This document shows positions 1 through 7,572 of a stretch of DNA of 11,581 nt, piece after piece. The DNA is taken from the NCBI GenBank assembly GCA_964386435.1, contig CAYLSV010000104.1, positions 1-11,581 of the forward strand. Reading direction: 5' to 3'. Made by a program: the position numbers and the translations under genes. This DNA comes from CAYLSV01 sp964386435 (GTDB lineage Bacteria > Planctomycetota > Phycisphaerae > Tepidisphaerales > Tepidisphaeraceae). A model generated the notes under the pieces. It saw nothing but the letters and a program-made list of their open reading frames with translations, searched no databases and was not told the origin of the DNA. The stretch's first letter is position 1. Each line of letters opens with the position of its first letter.

Positions 1-1097
<1,097 letters not shown>

Positions 1098-1220
1098 CGG
1101 AAGTTGCTCTCGATCTCGGGGTGCGGTGTGGGTTCAGGTCGAGTCGGAGCCCATTGCCCGCCGAACCTGGTGGTGTCGTACTAAACAGTCGTACTCAAAA
1201 ACAAAGGCCGGCGTCCCGTG

Positions 1221-1253
1221 CTTTCGAAGGTCGGGGAGCCCGACTTTCGAAAG
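1221..1253 (-). other. 15-bp hairpin abutting the tRNA-Thr 3' end
   Basis: Positions 1221-1235 pair with 1239-1253 through 15 base pairs, one of them a G-T wobble, around a GAG triloop (plus strand). The structure begins at the base directly next to the tRNA discriminator (1254), so in the transcript it is the immediate 3' trailer, ahead of the tuf leader. No T-tract follows on the minus strand; the nearest T-rich stretch is about 14 nt further on. It could be a processing signal that separates tRNA from tuf mRNA, or an attenuator. The structure is seen directly; the role is inferred. Confidence 0.7.
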
Positions 1254-1325
1254 AGCTGGCACTGGGATTTGAACCCAGGACCTCTTCCTTACCAAGGAAG
1301 CGCTCTACCACTGAGCTATGCCAGC
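1254..1325 (-). tRNA. tRNA-Thr (anticodon GGU)
   Basis: The minus strand folds as a standard 72-nt cloverleaf. The 7-bp acceptor stem is GCTGGCA (1325-1319) with TGCCAGC (1261-1255). The D arm is GCTC/GAGC. The anticodon stem is CTTCC/GGAAG around loop TTGGTAA, giving anticodon GGT, which decodes ACC and ACT. The T arm is CTGGG/CCCAG with loop TTCAAAT. The discriminator is U73 (1254). The 3' CCA is not encoded, since TCTT follows, so it must be added after transcription. It sits upstream of tuf on the same strand, a widely conserved arrangement. Confidence 0.97.
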
Positions 1326-1661
1326 GGGAACCGACCCGCCTGAAACGAGCGTGATGGGCATGCCGGGCGGCACGCTCACCACGCCCGCCGCTCGGCGGGC
1401 CGGCACTGTAGGCGGCGGACCGGGCGAGTCAACGGCCGCGACGACCTCACCCGCGGCGGCGGCGGCGGCGGGCGGTTTGGGGGCGATTGTGCCGATAATA
1501 ACCGGGAGCGCACCAACAGCCGCCGCGGGGTATCTTGCGGTGACAGCTTGTGGTGCCGAATCGGCGGTCCGGGCACCGGTGGCGGTGCGATGTGGCCGAT
1601 GTGGAAAATGCGGCGGCCCGGTTGGGTGGCCGGCGTTTGCGTTGATTTCGCTGAATTGATC
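1326..1661. other. Divergent intergenic region, tRNA-Thr/tuf versus flippase
   Basis: These 336 bases separate the minus-strand tRNA-tuf unit from the plus-strand flippase and should hold promoters for both, but I see no convincing -35/-10 pair. An isolated GATAAT (1494-1499, plus) and its complement-strand TATTAT lack partners at about 17 bp. Two small hairpins are visible: 1347-1353 with 1371-1377 (GAGCGTG/CACGCTC), and 1383-1390 with 1393-1400 (GCCCGCCG/CGGCGGGC). A CGG trinucleotide run occupies about 1452-1470. In-frame ATG codons at 1548, 1590, 1599 and 1608 could start the flippase earlier. Confidence 0.5.
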
Positions 1662-3263
1662 GTGAGTCAGGCCGGCATCCATTACGACTCCCGCCCCGCC
1701 GCCCCGGAAAAGGCGGCGGCGGGCGACGATTCGCCCGAGGTGCTGCCGTACGAGGCCGAGCCGGTGGACCCGTCGGACGACGAGCCGACCAATTTGCGGG
1801 CCAAGTTCATCCGCGGCAGCTTCTGGAGCGGCGGCGGCTACTTCCTGCAAACGGCCATCCGCCTGGGCGGGTCGCTGATCCTCACCCGGCTGCTGGCGCC
1901 CGATTTGTTCGGCATCGTCGCCATCGTGAACATCGTGGCCCAAGGCCTGGAGATGTTCAGCGACATCGGCATCGGCCCGAGCATTATCCAGAACAAGCGG
2001 GGCAACACCCGAGCCTTCCTCGACACCGCCTTCACCCTGCAGGCGATCCGCGGGTTCGTGCTGTTCCTCGTCTCGTGTGCCGTGGCGTATCCGATCTCGG
2101 TGTCGTACGACCAGCCGATCCTGCTCGCGCTCATCCCGGTGGCGGCGCTCAACGCGCTGTTCCGGGGCTTTCAGCACACGAGCATTTTCACGGAAAACCG
2201 AGCCCTGCGGCTGGGCTGGATCACGGGCCTTCAGATCGTTGCCCAGGCGATCGGGCTGGTGGCGACCATCGCGTACGCCCTAATCTGGCGGCAGATGGGC
2301 TGGGAGCTGACGGCGTGGGCGCTGGTGCTGCCGGGCCTCTTGGGGACGATCTGCTACGTCGCCGGCAGCCATTTCCTGCCGGGGTCCGATGGCCGGCGGT
2401 TCCGGCTGGATGCCGACGCCCGGCATGAGTTGGTCAGCTTCGGCAAGTGGATTTTCCTGTCGACGATCCTGACGTTCCTCGCCACGCAGGGCGACCGGCT
2501 GATGCTGAGCGTGATCCTGGATGAAGAAGATCGCTGGACGGTGATCGGCATCTTCGGCATCGCGTTGATGATGGCGACGATGCCGATGATGGTGCTGCAG
2601 CGCATCGGGGCGTCGGCGGTCTTCCCGGCGTTCAGTCGGGTGCAGGACGATCCGGAGCGGTTCCGCAACGTGTTCGGCCGGGTGCGGCAGACGCTGCTCA
2701 TGCTCGGGGCCTTCGCCAGCGCCGGGTTCATCGCCGGCGGGACGCCGCTCATCGAGACGCTGTACGACAGCCGGTATCACGATGCGGGCTGGATTTTGCA
2801 GGCGTTGGCGGTGTCGGCGTGGTTCCAGATCATGTGGACGCCGACGAACGCGGCGCTGTTGTCGCGTGGCCAGAGCAAGTGGCTGGCGATCGCCAACGGC
2901 GGCAAGCTGGTGGCGCTGATTGCCGGGCTGGGCGGCGGGTACCTGCTGGGGCGGGAGTGGGCGCTCATCACGCCGCTGCAGGGGGCGATCGGCGGGATTG
3001 TGGTCAGCGAGGTGGCGCGGTACGTGATCTTCGTGGTGGCCGCCAAGCTCAACCGCCTGCCGGGGCTGGGGCAGGATGTGGTCTACACGATCGGCATGTC
3101 GGCCGCGGCGTTCCTGGCGTGGGGGGCCATGCGGCTGTTCGACGAGACGGTGGTCGATTACCCGGCAATCGACTTGCTGGTCGTCTTCGTCGCCAGCATC
3201 CTGCTGTGGGCCGGCCCGGTCCTGTGGCAGCTGAAGCGGCAGAAGACGGCGACGGAGTTTTGA
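1662..3263 (+). CDS. Polysaccharide/O-antigen flippase (MOP superfamily, Wzx-like)
   Basis: Predicted inner-membrane protein that flips lipid-linked oligosaccharide, or exports polysaccharide repeat units. From this start it is 533 residues: an acidic, Pro-rich tail (about 1-43), then some 490 residues of repeated hydrophobic helices, matching the usual length and 12-14 helices of the family. The first helix region holds SFWSGGGYFLQTAIRLGGSL (53-72) and TRLLAPDLFGI (75-85), followed by GLEMFSDIGIGPSIIQ (95-110), a pattern typical of oligosaccharide flippases. Start: the ORF is open from ATG 1548, but codons between 1548 and 1660 are poor in G/C at third positions and encode Gly/Trp-rich sequence, so I chose GTG 1662. 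TTG 1656 and ATG 1608 are alternatives, and none has a good ribosome binding site. No glycosyltransferase is adjacent, so the substrate cannot be guessed. It converges on the phosphotransferase gene. Confidence 0.88.
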   Translation: MSQAGIHYDSRPAAPEKAAAGDDSPEVLPYEAEPVDPSDDEPTNLRAKFIRGSFWSGGGYFLQTAIRLGGSLILTRLLAPDLFGIVAIVNIVAQGLEMFSDIGIGPSIIQNKRGNTRAFLDTAFTLQAIRGFVLFLVSCAVAYPISVSYDQPILLALIPVAALNALFRGFQHTSIFTENRALRLGWITGLQIVAQAIGLVATIAYALIWRQMGWELTAWALVLPGLLGTICYVAGSHFLPGSDGRRFRLDADARHELVSFGKWIFLSTILTFLATQGDRLMLSVILDEEDRWTVIGIFGIALMMATMPMMVLQRIGASAVFPAFSRVQDDPERFRNVFGRVRQTLLMLGAFASAGFIAGGTPLIETLYDSRYHDAGWILQALAVSAWFQIMWTPTNAALLSRGQSKWLAIANGGKLVALIAGLGGGYLLGREWALITPLQGAIGGIVVSEVARYVIFVVAAKLNRLPGLGQDVVYTIGMSAAAFLAWGAMRLFDETVVDYPAIDLLVVFVASILLWAGPVLWQLKRQKTATEF

Positions 3264-3348
3264 GCAGAGGGCGAGAGGTGTTAGGCATTAGGTGTTAGGG
3301 CCGACCTCGGGTCCTAACACCTAATGCCTAACATCTGAACCCCTCCGT
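3264..3348. repeat. Long inverted repeat with 7-base units, convergent gap
   Basis: Arms 3276-3299 and 3313-3336 pair over 24 positions with a single G-T wobble, around a 13-base loop that can pair internally (CCGA/TCGG). After a 4 by 4 internal loop, pairing resumes in the same register at 3267-3271 with 3341-3345. The left arm contains three consecutive 7-base units (3280-3286, 3287-3293, 3294-3300), all with the core TTAGG, and only one C between 3273 and 3300. It fills the gap between the convergent flippase and phosphotransferase genes, so a bidirectional terminator or transcript-end stabiliser is likely. It has no T-tract on either side. Confidence 0.85.
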
Positions 3349-3350
3349 CC

Positions 3351-4184
3351 TCAACACAACTCATCCAGATCCTGATAGAACGCGATCTTCTTCGCGTCGA
3401 TCAGGTCCGGGCCGTACCAGCGGCGGAAGGTTTGGACGGCCTTCTTGATCGCGCGGTTGTTCGTGCCGGCGGCGGCAAGGGTGTGTTGCAGCGAGCGCTC
3501 GGCGAGGGCGATGTCGCGGTGGCGGTCGGCGAGGCCGGCGGCGGCGAAGTCGACGAACCCGCTGATGCCGCTGATGCCCAAGAGCACGTTCGGCAGGCAG
3601 TAGTCGCCGTGGGTGAAGACCACGTCCTCGTCGGCGGGCCGGGCTTTTTCGAGTCGGGCGAGGCGGGCGGCGGCGGTCTCGCCCCGCTTGCCGTGCGTCA
3701 GGTGGTTGGCGTCTATGCGGTTGTCGGCGACGTTGCGGCGGGCGGTGTCGAAGCGCTGGTCGAGGCGTAGATCGAACGGGCAGCCGTCTGCGTTGAGGGC
3801 GTGGATCATCCGCAACCCCTCGGCCAGCATCCGCGCCGCCCGCAACGGTTCGGCGTCGAGCACCTCCGTCGCCGACCGCCCCGCCACCGCCTTGGTGACC
3901 AGGTAGCCGCACGTGCCCGCCCCGTTCGCCTGCTGCTCGAACAAGACCACCTCCGGCACCGGCAGCTTCCCCGCCAGCCACGACAATCGCTCGGCCTCGG
4001 TCGCCAGCGACACGGCGGGCGTGTCGTGCTGCACCTTCAGGTAGCAGGTGCCCAGCGGTCCCGACTCCACCCGGAACACGCTCGCCCCCGAGCAGTTGCC
4101 CACAAACAACCGTCCGGCCTGGGCATCAAGCGCCAACCGCACCGAGTCCGGCACATGGCTGGGGAAGTCGCTGGGGGTTGTCAT
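3351..4184 (-). CDS. APH(3')-like aminoglycoside phosphotransferase
   Basis: Predicted cytoplasmic kinase of 277 residues, close to the 264-271 of APH(3') enzymes, which inactivate kanamycin or neomycin by ATP-dependent 3'-O-phosphorylation. Seen: ATP-binding lysine in CYLKVQ (Lys50); likely paired glutamate (Glu63 or Glu65); catalytic loop THGDYCLPN (191-199; Asp194, Asn199); metal-binding Asp212 in GFVDF, followed by GLADRHRDIALAERSL (217-232); and a C-terminal IAFYQDLDELC. These align with the HGDACLPN, GVADRYQDIAL and IAFYRLLDEFF stretches of APH(3')-II. The conserved near-terminal Glu is present, but the terminal Phe that contacts substrate in known enzymes is Cys. The start is ATG 4184; an in-frame extension to 4292 runs through an inverted repeat and is rejected. 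It lies downstream of accD on the same strand. No mobile element is visible, so it is probably intrinsic. Actual drug resistance is unproven and the substrate could be another hydroxylated metabolite. Confidence 0.85.
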   Translation of the reverse strand: MTTPSDFPSHVPDSVRLALDAQAGRLFVGNCSGASVFRVESGPLGTCYLKVQHDTPAVSLATEAERLSWLAGKLPVPEVVLFEQQANGAGTCGYLVTKAVAGRSATEVLDAEPLRAARMLAEGLRMIHALNADGCPFDLRLDQRFDTARRNVADNRIDANHLTHGKRGETAAARLARLEKARPADEDVVFTHGDYCLPNVLLGISGISGFVDFAAAGLADRHRDIALAERSLQHTLAAAGTNNRAIKKAVQTFRRWYGPDLIDAKKIAFYQDLDELC

Positions 4185-4238
4185 GCGGACGTGGCTGTGA
4201 GGGTCGACCCGGCGCGGTGGGCGAGAGAGGTTAGGGCA

Positions 4239-4335
4239 GGGAAGAAGGTGGTAGGAAGGAGGTGGTAGGTGGTAGGTCCGAAGCGACAGCATCAGCCCCT
4301 ACCGCCTCCTCCCCACCGCCTACCACCTTCGTTCC
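4239..4335. repeat. Inverted repeat with C-free, 7-base-unit arm after accD
   Basis: The outer stem 4244-4255 with 4319-4330 is 12 perfect pairs. In the same register 4271-4276 pairs with 4298-4303, with an imperfect middle and further outward pairs to 4239/4335. Positions 4238-4277 contain no C in 40 bases. They include four consecutive 7-base units (4247-4253, 4254-4260, 4261-4267, 4268-4274), three of which are exactly GGTGGTA. The structure begins one base after the accD stop codon and ends upstream of the phosphotransferase, so it could end or separate the accD transcript. There is no T-tract. Confidence 0.8.
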
Positions 4336-5166
4336 TCACCCGCAGTAATCGATCAGTCGCGCCAGTTCGCTCCGCAAATCCTTCCGCGCGACGACGAAAT
4401 CAAGAAAACCTTTGTCCTGCAGGAACTCGGCCCGTTGGAAGCCTTCGGGCAGTTCCTGGCGGACGGTGCCGGCGATGACGCGGGGGCCGGCGAACCCGAT
4501 GAGGGCTTTGGGCTCGGCGAGGATGACGTCGCCGAGCATGGCGAAGCTGGCCGTCACGCCGCCGGTCGTCGGGTCGGCCAGCAGGCTGATGAACAGGCCG
4601 CCGGCGTCATCATGGCGGGCGATGGCGGCGCTGGTCTTGGCCATCTGCATCAGCGACAGCGTCGACTCCTGCATTCGCGCCCCGCCGCTGCACGACACCA
4701 CCAGCACCGGCAGTTTTTCGTCCGTCGCCTCCTCGATGGTGCGGGTGATCTTTTCGCCCACGACGCTGCCCATGCTGCCCATCATGAACGTCGGGTCCAT
4801 CGCCGCCAGCATCAACGGCCGACCCTTGACGAAGCCACGGCCGCAGACCAGGGCGTCGGGGTTGCCGCTCTTGATCCGCTCGGCCCCCAGGCGGTCGGCG
4901 TAGGTCTTGCGGTCGGCGAACTTCAGCGGGTCGTTGGCCATCAGGTCGGCGTGGCGTTCCTCGAAGGTGTCGGGGTCGCACACCTGTCTCACGCGGTCGC
5001 GGGCCGAGACGCGGAAGTGGTGGTCGCAGCTGGTGCAGACGCCCAGATTCTCGGCGACAGCCTTTTTGTACAGCATCTCGCCGCAGGCGGTGCAACGCAT
5101 CCACAGCCCCTCCGGCACGCCGTTGCGTTTGGCGGGGGCGATGGGGGCGGCGGCGAGGCGGGTCAT
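4336..5166 (-). CDS. accD: Acetyl-CoA carboxylase carboxyltransferase subunit beta
   Basis: AccD pairs with AccA (alpha) to transfer carboxyl from carboxybiotin to acetyl-CoA, giving malonyl-CoA, the first committed step of fatty-acid synthesis in the cytoplasm. The 276-residue product has the N-terminal zinc ribbon with Cys25-x2-Cys28 and Cys44-x2-Cys47. The crotonase-like carboxyltransferase core follows: ALVCGRGFVKGRPLMLAAMD, FMMGSMGSVVGEKI, SCSGGARMQESTLSLMQMAK, DPTTGGVTASFAMLGDVILA and GFAGPRVI, all characteristic of AccD. The length is at the short end of normal. The start is ATG 5166, with only a weak AAGG upstream. It is divergent from the mscS-like gene across 55 bp and is followed at once by an inverted repeat. 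accA is not in the window. Confidence 0.97.
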   Translation of the reverse strand: MTRLAAAPIAPAKRNGVPEGLWMRCTACGEMLYKKAVAENLGVCTSCDHHFRVSARDRVRQVCDPDTFEERHADLMANDPLKFADRKTYADRLGAERIKSGNPDALVCGRGFVKGRPLMLAAMDPTFMMGSMGSVVGEKITRTIEEATDEKLPVLVVSCSGGARMQESTLSLMQMAKTSAAIARHDDAGGLFISLLADPTTGGVTASFAMLGDVILAEPKALIGFAGPRVIAGTVRQELPEGFQRAEFLQDKGFLDFVVARKDLRSELARLIDYCG

Positions 5167-5221
5167 AGGGAAACCTTAGCCGGGCCGATCCCGCCGGGCG
5201 TTGCGGGCCGATGCAGGTGGC
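5167..5221. promoter_or_regulatory. Compact 55-bp divergent spacer, accD / mscS-like
   Basis: The start codons of two divergent genes are only 55 bases apart, so both promoters must overlap here or extend into the opposing coding sequences. No clear -35/-10 pair is visible. On the mscS side an AGGTGG (5215-5220) ends one base before the ATG, closer than an ideal ribosome binding site. Confidence 0.45.
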
Positions 5222-5929
5222 ATGGCCCCCGACATCCCCGCCGCCCCGCCTGCCGAGACGCAGCCGATCCAGGAGGTCATGCAGCAGGTCCGCGTCGCCT
5301 TCGACGCGGCGGCCGACCCGACGTTTTGGCTGGTCGCTATCCAGCGGACCGTGCTGGTGGCGATTGCGCTCTTGTTCGTGCTGCTGGCGTTGCGGGTGGC
5401 GCGGAAGGTGCTGGACAACCTGAAGACCTCACGGGCGTTGCCCGAGGCCGCCGTCCTGCCGCTGCGGCGGCTGGTGCGGTGGGCGATACTGGTCGTGGCG
5501 ACGCTGCTGATCCTGCAGTTTCTGGGCGTGCCGATGGCGACGGTGTGGGCAACGGTCAGCGCCGTGGCCGCCCTCATCGCCGTGGGTTTCGTGGCCGTGT
5601 GGTCGGTGCTGAGCAACGTGGCGTGTGCCCTGCTGCTCTTGATCTTCAAGCCCTTCCGCATCGGCGATTACATCGAGCTCGTCGAGTCCGCCGCCGGCCC
5701 GAACATCGGCGGCCGGGTGACGGACCTGACGCTCGCCTACGTCGTGCTCCGCGAGGACGTCGACGGCGAGGTCTCGCTGGTGCAGGTGCCGAACAACTTG
5801 TTCTTCCAGAAAACGGTGAGAAGACAAGCCGGCCGCCGAGCCGTGGAGCTGCAGGACCACGTCGACAAACACGGCCTCGCCGGCCGCGAAAAAGCCCCAC
5901 CGGAACGGGCGGAGAAACTAGTCGCCTGA
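5222..5929 (+). CDS. Small MscS-family mechanosensitive channel, lacks C-terminal cage
   Basis: Predicted inner-membrane channel of 235 residues that would release solutes on hypo-osmotic stress. Three hydrophobic segments are visible at about 36-60, 84-104 and 107-141. The last, with VWSVLSNVACALLLLIFKPF (126-145), matches the pore helix and the SLSNLAAG...FRPF stretch of MscS. The beta domain follows: RIGDYIELVE, then LVQVPNN (186-192), the counterpart of the MscS IPNG. After about residue 200 the sequence is a short charged tail, so the large alpha/beta vestibule domain of E. coli MscS (286 residues) is absent. No other frame encodes it, so this does not look like a frameshift. The start is ATG 5222; an upstream in-frame TTG at 5201 is possible. 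The 3' end overlaps the convergent Uma2 gene by 12 bp. Confidence 0.82.
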   Translation: MAPDIPAAPPAETQPIQEVMQQVRVAFDAAADPTFWLVAIQRTVLVAIALLFVLLALRVARKVLDNLKTSRALPEAAVLPLRRLVRWAILVVATLLILQFLGVPMATVWATVSAVAALIAVGFVAVWSVLSNVACALLLLIFKPFRIGDYIELVESAAGPNIGGRVTDLTLAYVVLREDVDGEVSLVQVPNNLFFQKTVRRQAGRRAVELQDHVDKHGLAGREKAPPERAEKLVA

Positions 5930-6589
5930 CGGCTCTGCCTGCCCCGGCACCGGCGGCAGCAGATCGTCCACCGGGATAATGTGCTTGGGCCCATTGAGCG
6001 GCGAGAACGTCTCGCCGCTGCCGAGATGGGTGATGTCGCGGTAGGTCCACTCGCCGTCGACTTCGGCCGGATCGCGGTACAGCTCCAGCCGCCGGGCGTT
6101 GACGTTGATGATCCAGTAATCGGTCACACCGGCTGCGGCGTAGATGCGCGCCTTGCGGGTGCGATCAAGGCGATATGTTGAGTCACTCACCTCCGCCACC
6201 CACAGCGGCATCGGCCGCTGCCCCACGGGCACGCCGAGCGGGCACTCGCAGACGAAGTAATCGGGTTCGGGGGCCGAATCGTCGCTGGCCCAGAACGTGC
6301 CGCCGGGGAAGATGCTGAACTTCGTGATATCGCCGTAGTAGCGGTAGGCGACGGCCCCGAGTTGAGACCAACCCCACACGTGCGGATCGTTCTGCGGCGA
6401 CATCTCGATGATTTCCCCTTCAAGAAGCTGCACCCGCTTGCCGTCGAACATGCCGGCGTCGCTCATCTCCTGATACACGTCGCCCGAGCACCGCCAGGAG
6501 CGGTATCCCGACCCCATCAAACTTCCAGCCGCGGGCGGCGGCGGGGCGTTCGCCTTCTTCCGGTCCGGCGGGGCGAGCAGCACAGTCAT
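5918..6589 (-). CDS. Uma2-family (DUF820) restriction-endonuclease-fold protein
   Basis: The 223-residue product fits the Uma2 family, whose members have a PD-(D/E)xK nuclease-like fold. Their biological role is poorly defined and they are often multicopy in cyanobacteria and planctomycetes. Seen: LLEGEIIEMSPQNDPHVWG near the N-terminus (the glutamate and histidine region), PEPDYFVCE (the motif Asp), then LWVAEVSDSTYRLDRTRKARIYAAAGVTDYWIINVNARRLELYRDP. The EVSDS...K spacing and the YWIIN/LELYRDP block are the family hallmarks. The start is ATG 6589; an in-frame GTG at 6610 is the alternative, and no ribosome binding site is clear. It lies just downstream of the reductase gene on the same strand (36 bp) and could be co-transcribed. 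No antitoxin-like partner is seen. Confidence 0.88.
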   Translation of the reverse strand: MTVLLAPPDRKKANAPPPPAAGSLMGSGYRSWRCSGDVYQEMSDAGMFDGKRVQLLEGEIIEMSPQNDPHVWGWSQLGAVAYRYYGDITKFSIFPGGTFWASDDSAPEPDYFVCECPLGVPVGQRPMPLWVAEVSDSTYRLDRTRKARIYAAAGVTDYWIINVNARRLELYRDPAEVDGEWTYRDITHLGSGETFSPLNGPKHIIPVDDLLPPVPGQAEPSGD

Positions 6590-6625
6590 GCCCGCATCAT
6601 AACACGCCACACCACGCCCGCCGGC

Positions 6626-7441
6626 TCACCAGTACTTCTCGTGGTGGACGTTGCCCTCGGGGTTTTGCTTGGTGTAGGTCGTGAAGCCGCGGGTGTGGAG
6701 GTCGGCCTCGACTTCCTCGATCATCTGGGGGTTGCCGCAGAGGAAGACGTGGCAGGTGGCCGGGTCCAGGGCGACGCCGGCGAGGTCGGCGAACGTCTTC
6801 TCCTCGATCGCCACGTTCACCCGGCCGCGCAAACCCATCCAGTTCGGGCCGTCCTCCGGCTCGCGGCTGCAGGTGGGGATGTAGCGGACCGTCGGGTCCT
6901 CAGCGGCGATCCGCTCCAGCTCGCCGCGGTAGCCCAAATCGGCGCTGAAGCGGGTGCCGTGGACGACGACGAAGCGGTCCCACCGGTTCGTGCCGCGGTG
7001 CTGCTTGAGCATGCTCATGAACGGCGCCAGCCCGGTGCCGGTGGAGATGCAGACAATCGTCTTGCCGGTTGGCACGTTCTCCATCGTGAACGTGCCCTTG
7101 CACTTGGGGGCCATCCACAATCGGTCGCCCTCCTGCAGTTGCCAGAGCTTGGGCGTGAAGTGGCCGTCGTGGACCAGGGCGACGTAGAACTCCAGAAAAT
7201 CCCGCTGCTTCGGCGAAGAGGCGATGCTGTACGGTCGCAGCCAGAACCGGGCAAGCCCCTTCTTCGCCTGCTGCTCCGCCTCGCCCTCGACCGGCGGCAC
7301 GCCGATCGTCGCGTACTGCCCCGGCAGAAACGTCGGCGCCTCGCCCTTGTCGGGGGCGACGCGCATCACGCACAATTCGTCGGTCAAATCTTCCCGCCCG
7401 ACCACGCGGGCGTTGAGCAAAGCTTCGTCGGTCGCAGGCAT
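6626..7441 (-). CDS. fpr: Ferredoxin/flavodoxin--NADP+ reductase (Fpr-type)
   Basis: FAD enzyme of 271 residues that moves electrons between NADPH and ferredoxin or flavodoxin in the cytoplasm. The FAD domain shows FLPGQYATIGVP (38-49) and the flavin-binding RPYSIASS (69-76). The NADP domain has GTGLAPFMSML (135-145), HGTR (161-164), CSREP (191-195) and CGNPQMIEE (235-243). It ends HHEKYW, the aromatic C-terminus that stacks on FAD in bacterial FpR enzymes; E. coli Fpr ends in YW and has 248 residues. A charged insertion (about 50-66) lies before the flavin motif. The start is ATG 7441; the frame stays open to 7570 through an inverted repeat, giving Ser/His-rich sequence without homology, so that extension is rejected. 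It is followed by the Uma2 gene and preceded by the amidohydrolase gene. Confidence 0.93.
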   Translation of the reverse strand: MPATDEALLNARVVGREDLTDELCVMRVAPDKGEAPTFLPGQYATIGVPPVEGEAEQQAKKGLARFWLRPYSIASSPKQRDFLEFYVALVHDGHFTPKLWQLQEGDRLWMAPKCKGTFTMENVPTGKTIVCISTGTGLAPFMSMLKQHRGTNRWDRFVVVHGTRFSADLGYRGELERIAAEDPTVRYIPTCSREPEDGPNWMGLRGRVNVAIEEKTFADLAGVALDPATCHVFLCGNPQMIEEVEADLHTRGFTTYTKQNPEGNVHHEKYW

Positions 7442-7462
7442 CGGACGGACAGGGTAGGGCGA

Positions 7463-7572
7463 AAGTGATGAGTGATGAGTTGAAGAATGATGAATGCCGG
7501 AAGGCGCGTGCGGCACGTCGCTCGCACCACCGCTTGGGCACTCATCACTCGGCAACTTATCACTCATCACTT
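7463..7572. repeat. 36-base-arm inverted repeat overlapping the amidohydrolase stop codon
   Basis: Arms 7463-7498 and 7537-7572 pair in one register with 31 of 36 Watson-Crick pairs and one G-T wobble, around a 38-base loop. The left arm holds two exact 7-base units GTGATGA (7465-7471, 7472-7478) and has no C from 7461 to 7496. The right arm covers the last three sense codons and the stop (7560-7562) of the M20 gene, so the repeat itself supplies the end of that protein. It separates the amidohydrolase from the reductase gene and may end or protect the upstream transcript. There is no T-tract. Confidence 0.85.

Noticed and set aside
1494..1499. GATAAT as a -10 promoter element
   Set aside because: There is no plausible -35 at 16-18 bases on either strand.
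1305..2177. A minus-strand frame of 290 codons over tRNA-Thr and the flippase start
   Set aside because: It runs through a real tRNA and is antisense to a recognisable membrane protein.
3280..3300. Telomere-like TTAGG repeats
   Set aside because: There are only three units with a 7-base period, inside a hairpin between two genes; the other members of the class use different units.
3276..3336. Integron attC-like site, because GTTAGGC and GCCTAAC match the GTTRRRY and RYYYAAC core boxes
   Set aside because: The boxes are inside out: attC has RYYYAAC at its 5' end and GTTRRRY at its 3' end. There is no integrase or cassette structure, and the stem is nearly perfect where attC stems carry bulges.
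4247..4276. G-quadruplex as the shared function of the C-poor arms
   Set aside because: This arm and the one at 3276-3299 have enough GG pairs for a weak two-tier quadruplex, but the arm at 7463-7498 has almost no GG, so it cannot be the common feature.
4185..4292. N-terminal extension of the phosphotransferase to 4292
   Set aside because: The extra 36 residues are the translated inverted repeat (Pro/Tyr/His-rich) with no family support; ATG 4184 gives the normal length.
4435..5979. A 514-codon plus-strand open frame opposite accD and across mscS
   Set aside because: It is an artefact of GC-rich codon use on the opposite strand of accD. Its translation is low-complexity Gly/Ala/Arg/His sequence with no motif, while accD is unmistakable.
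7442..7570. N-terminal extension of fpr to 7570
   Set aside because: The added 43 residues come from the palindrome and are Ser/His-rich without homology. MPATDEALLNARVV gives a normal Fpr N-terminus.
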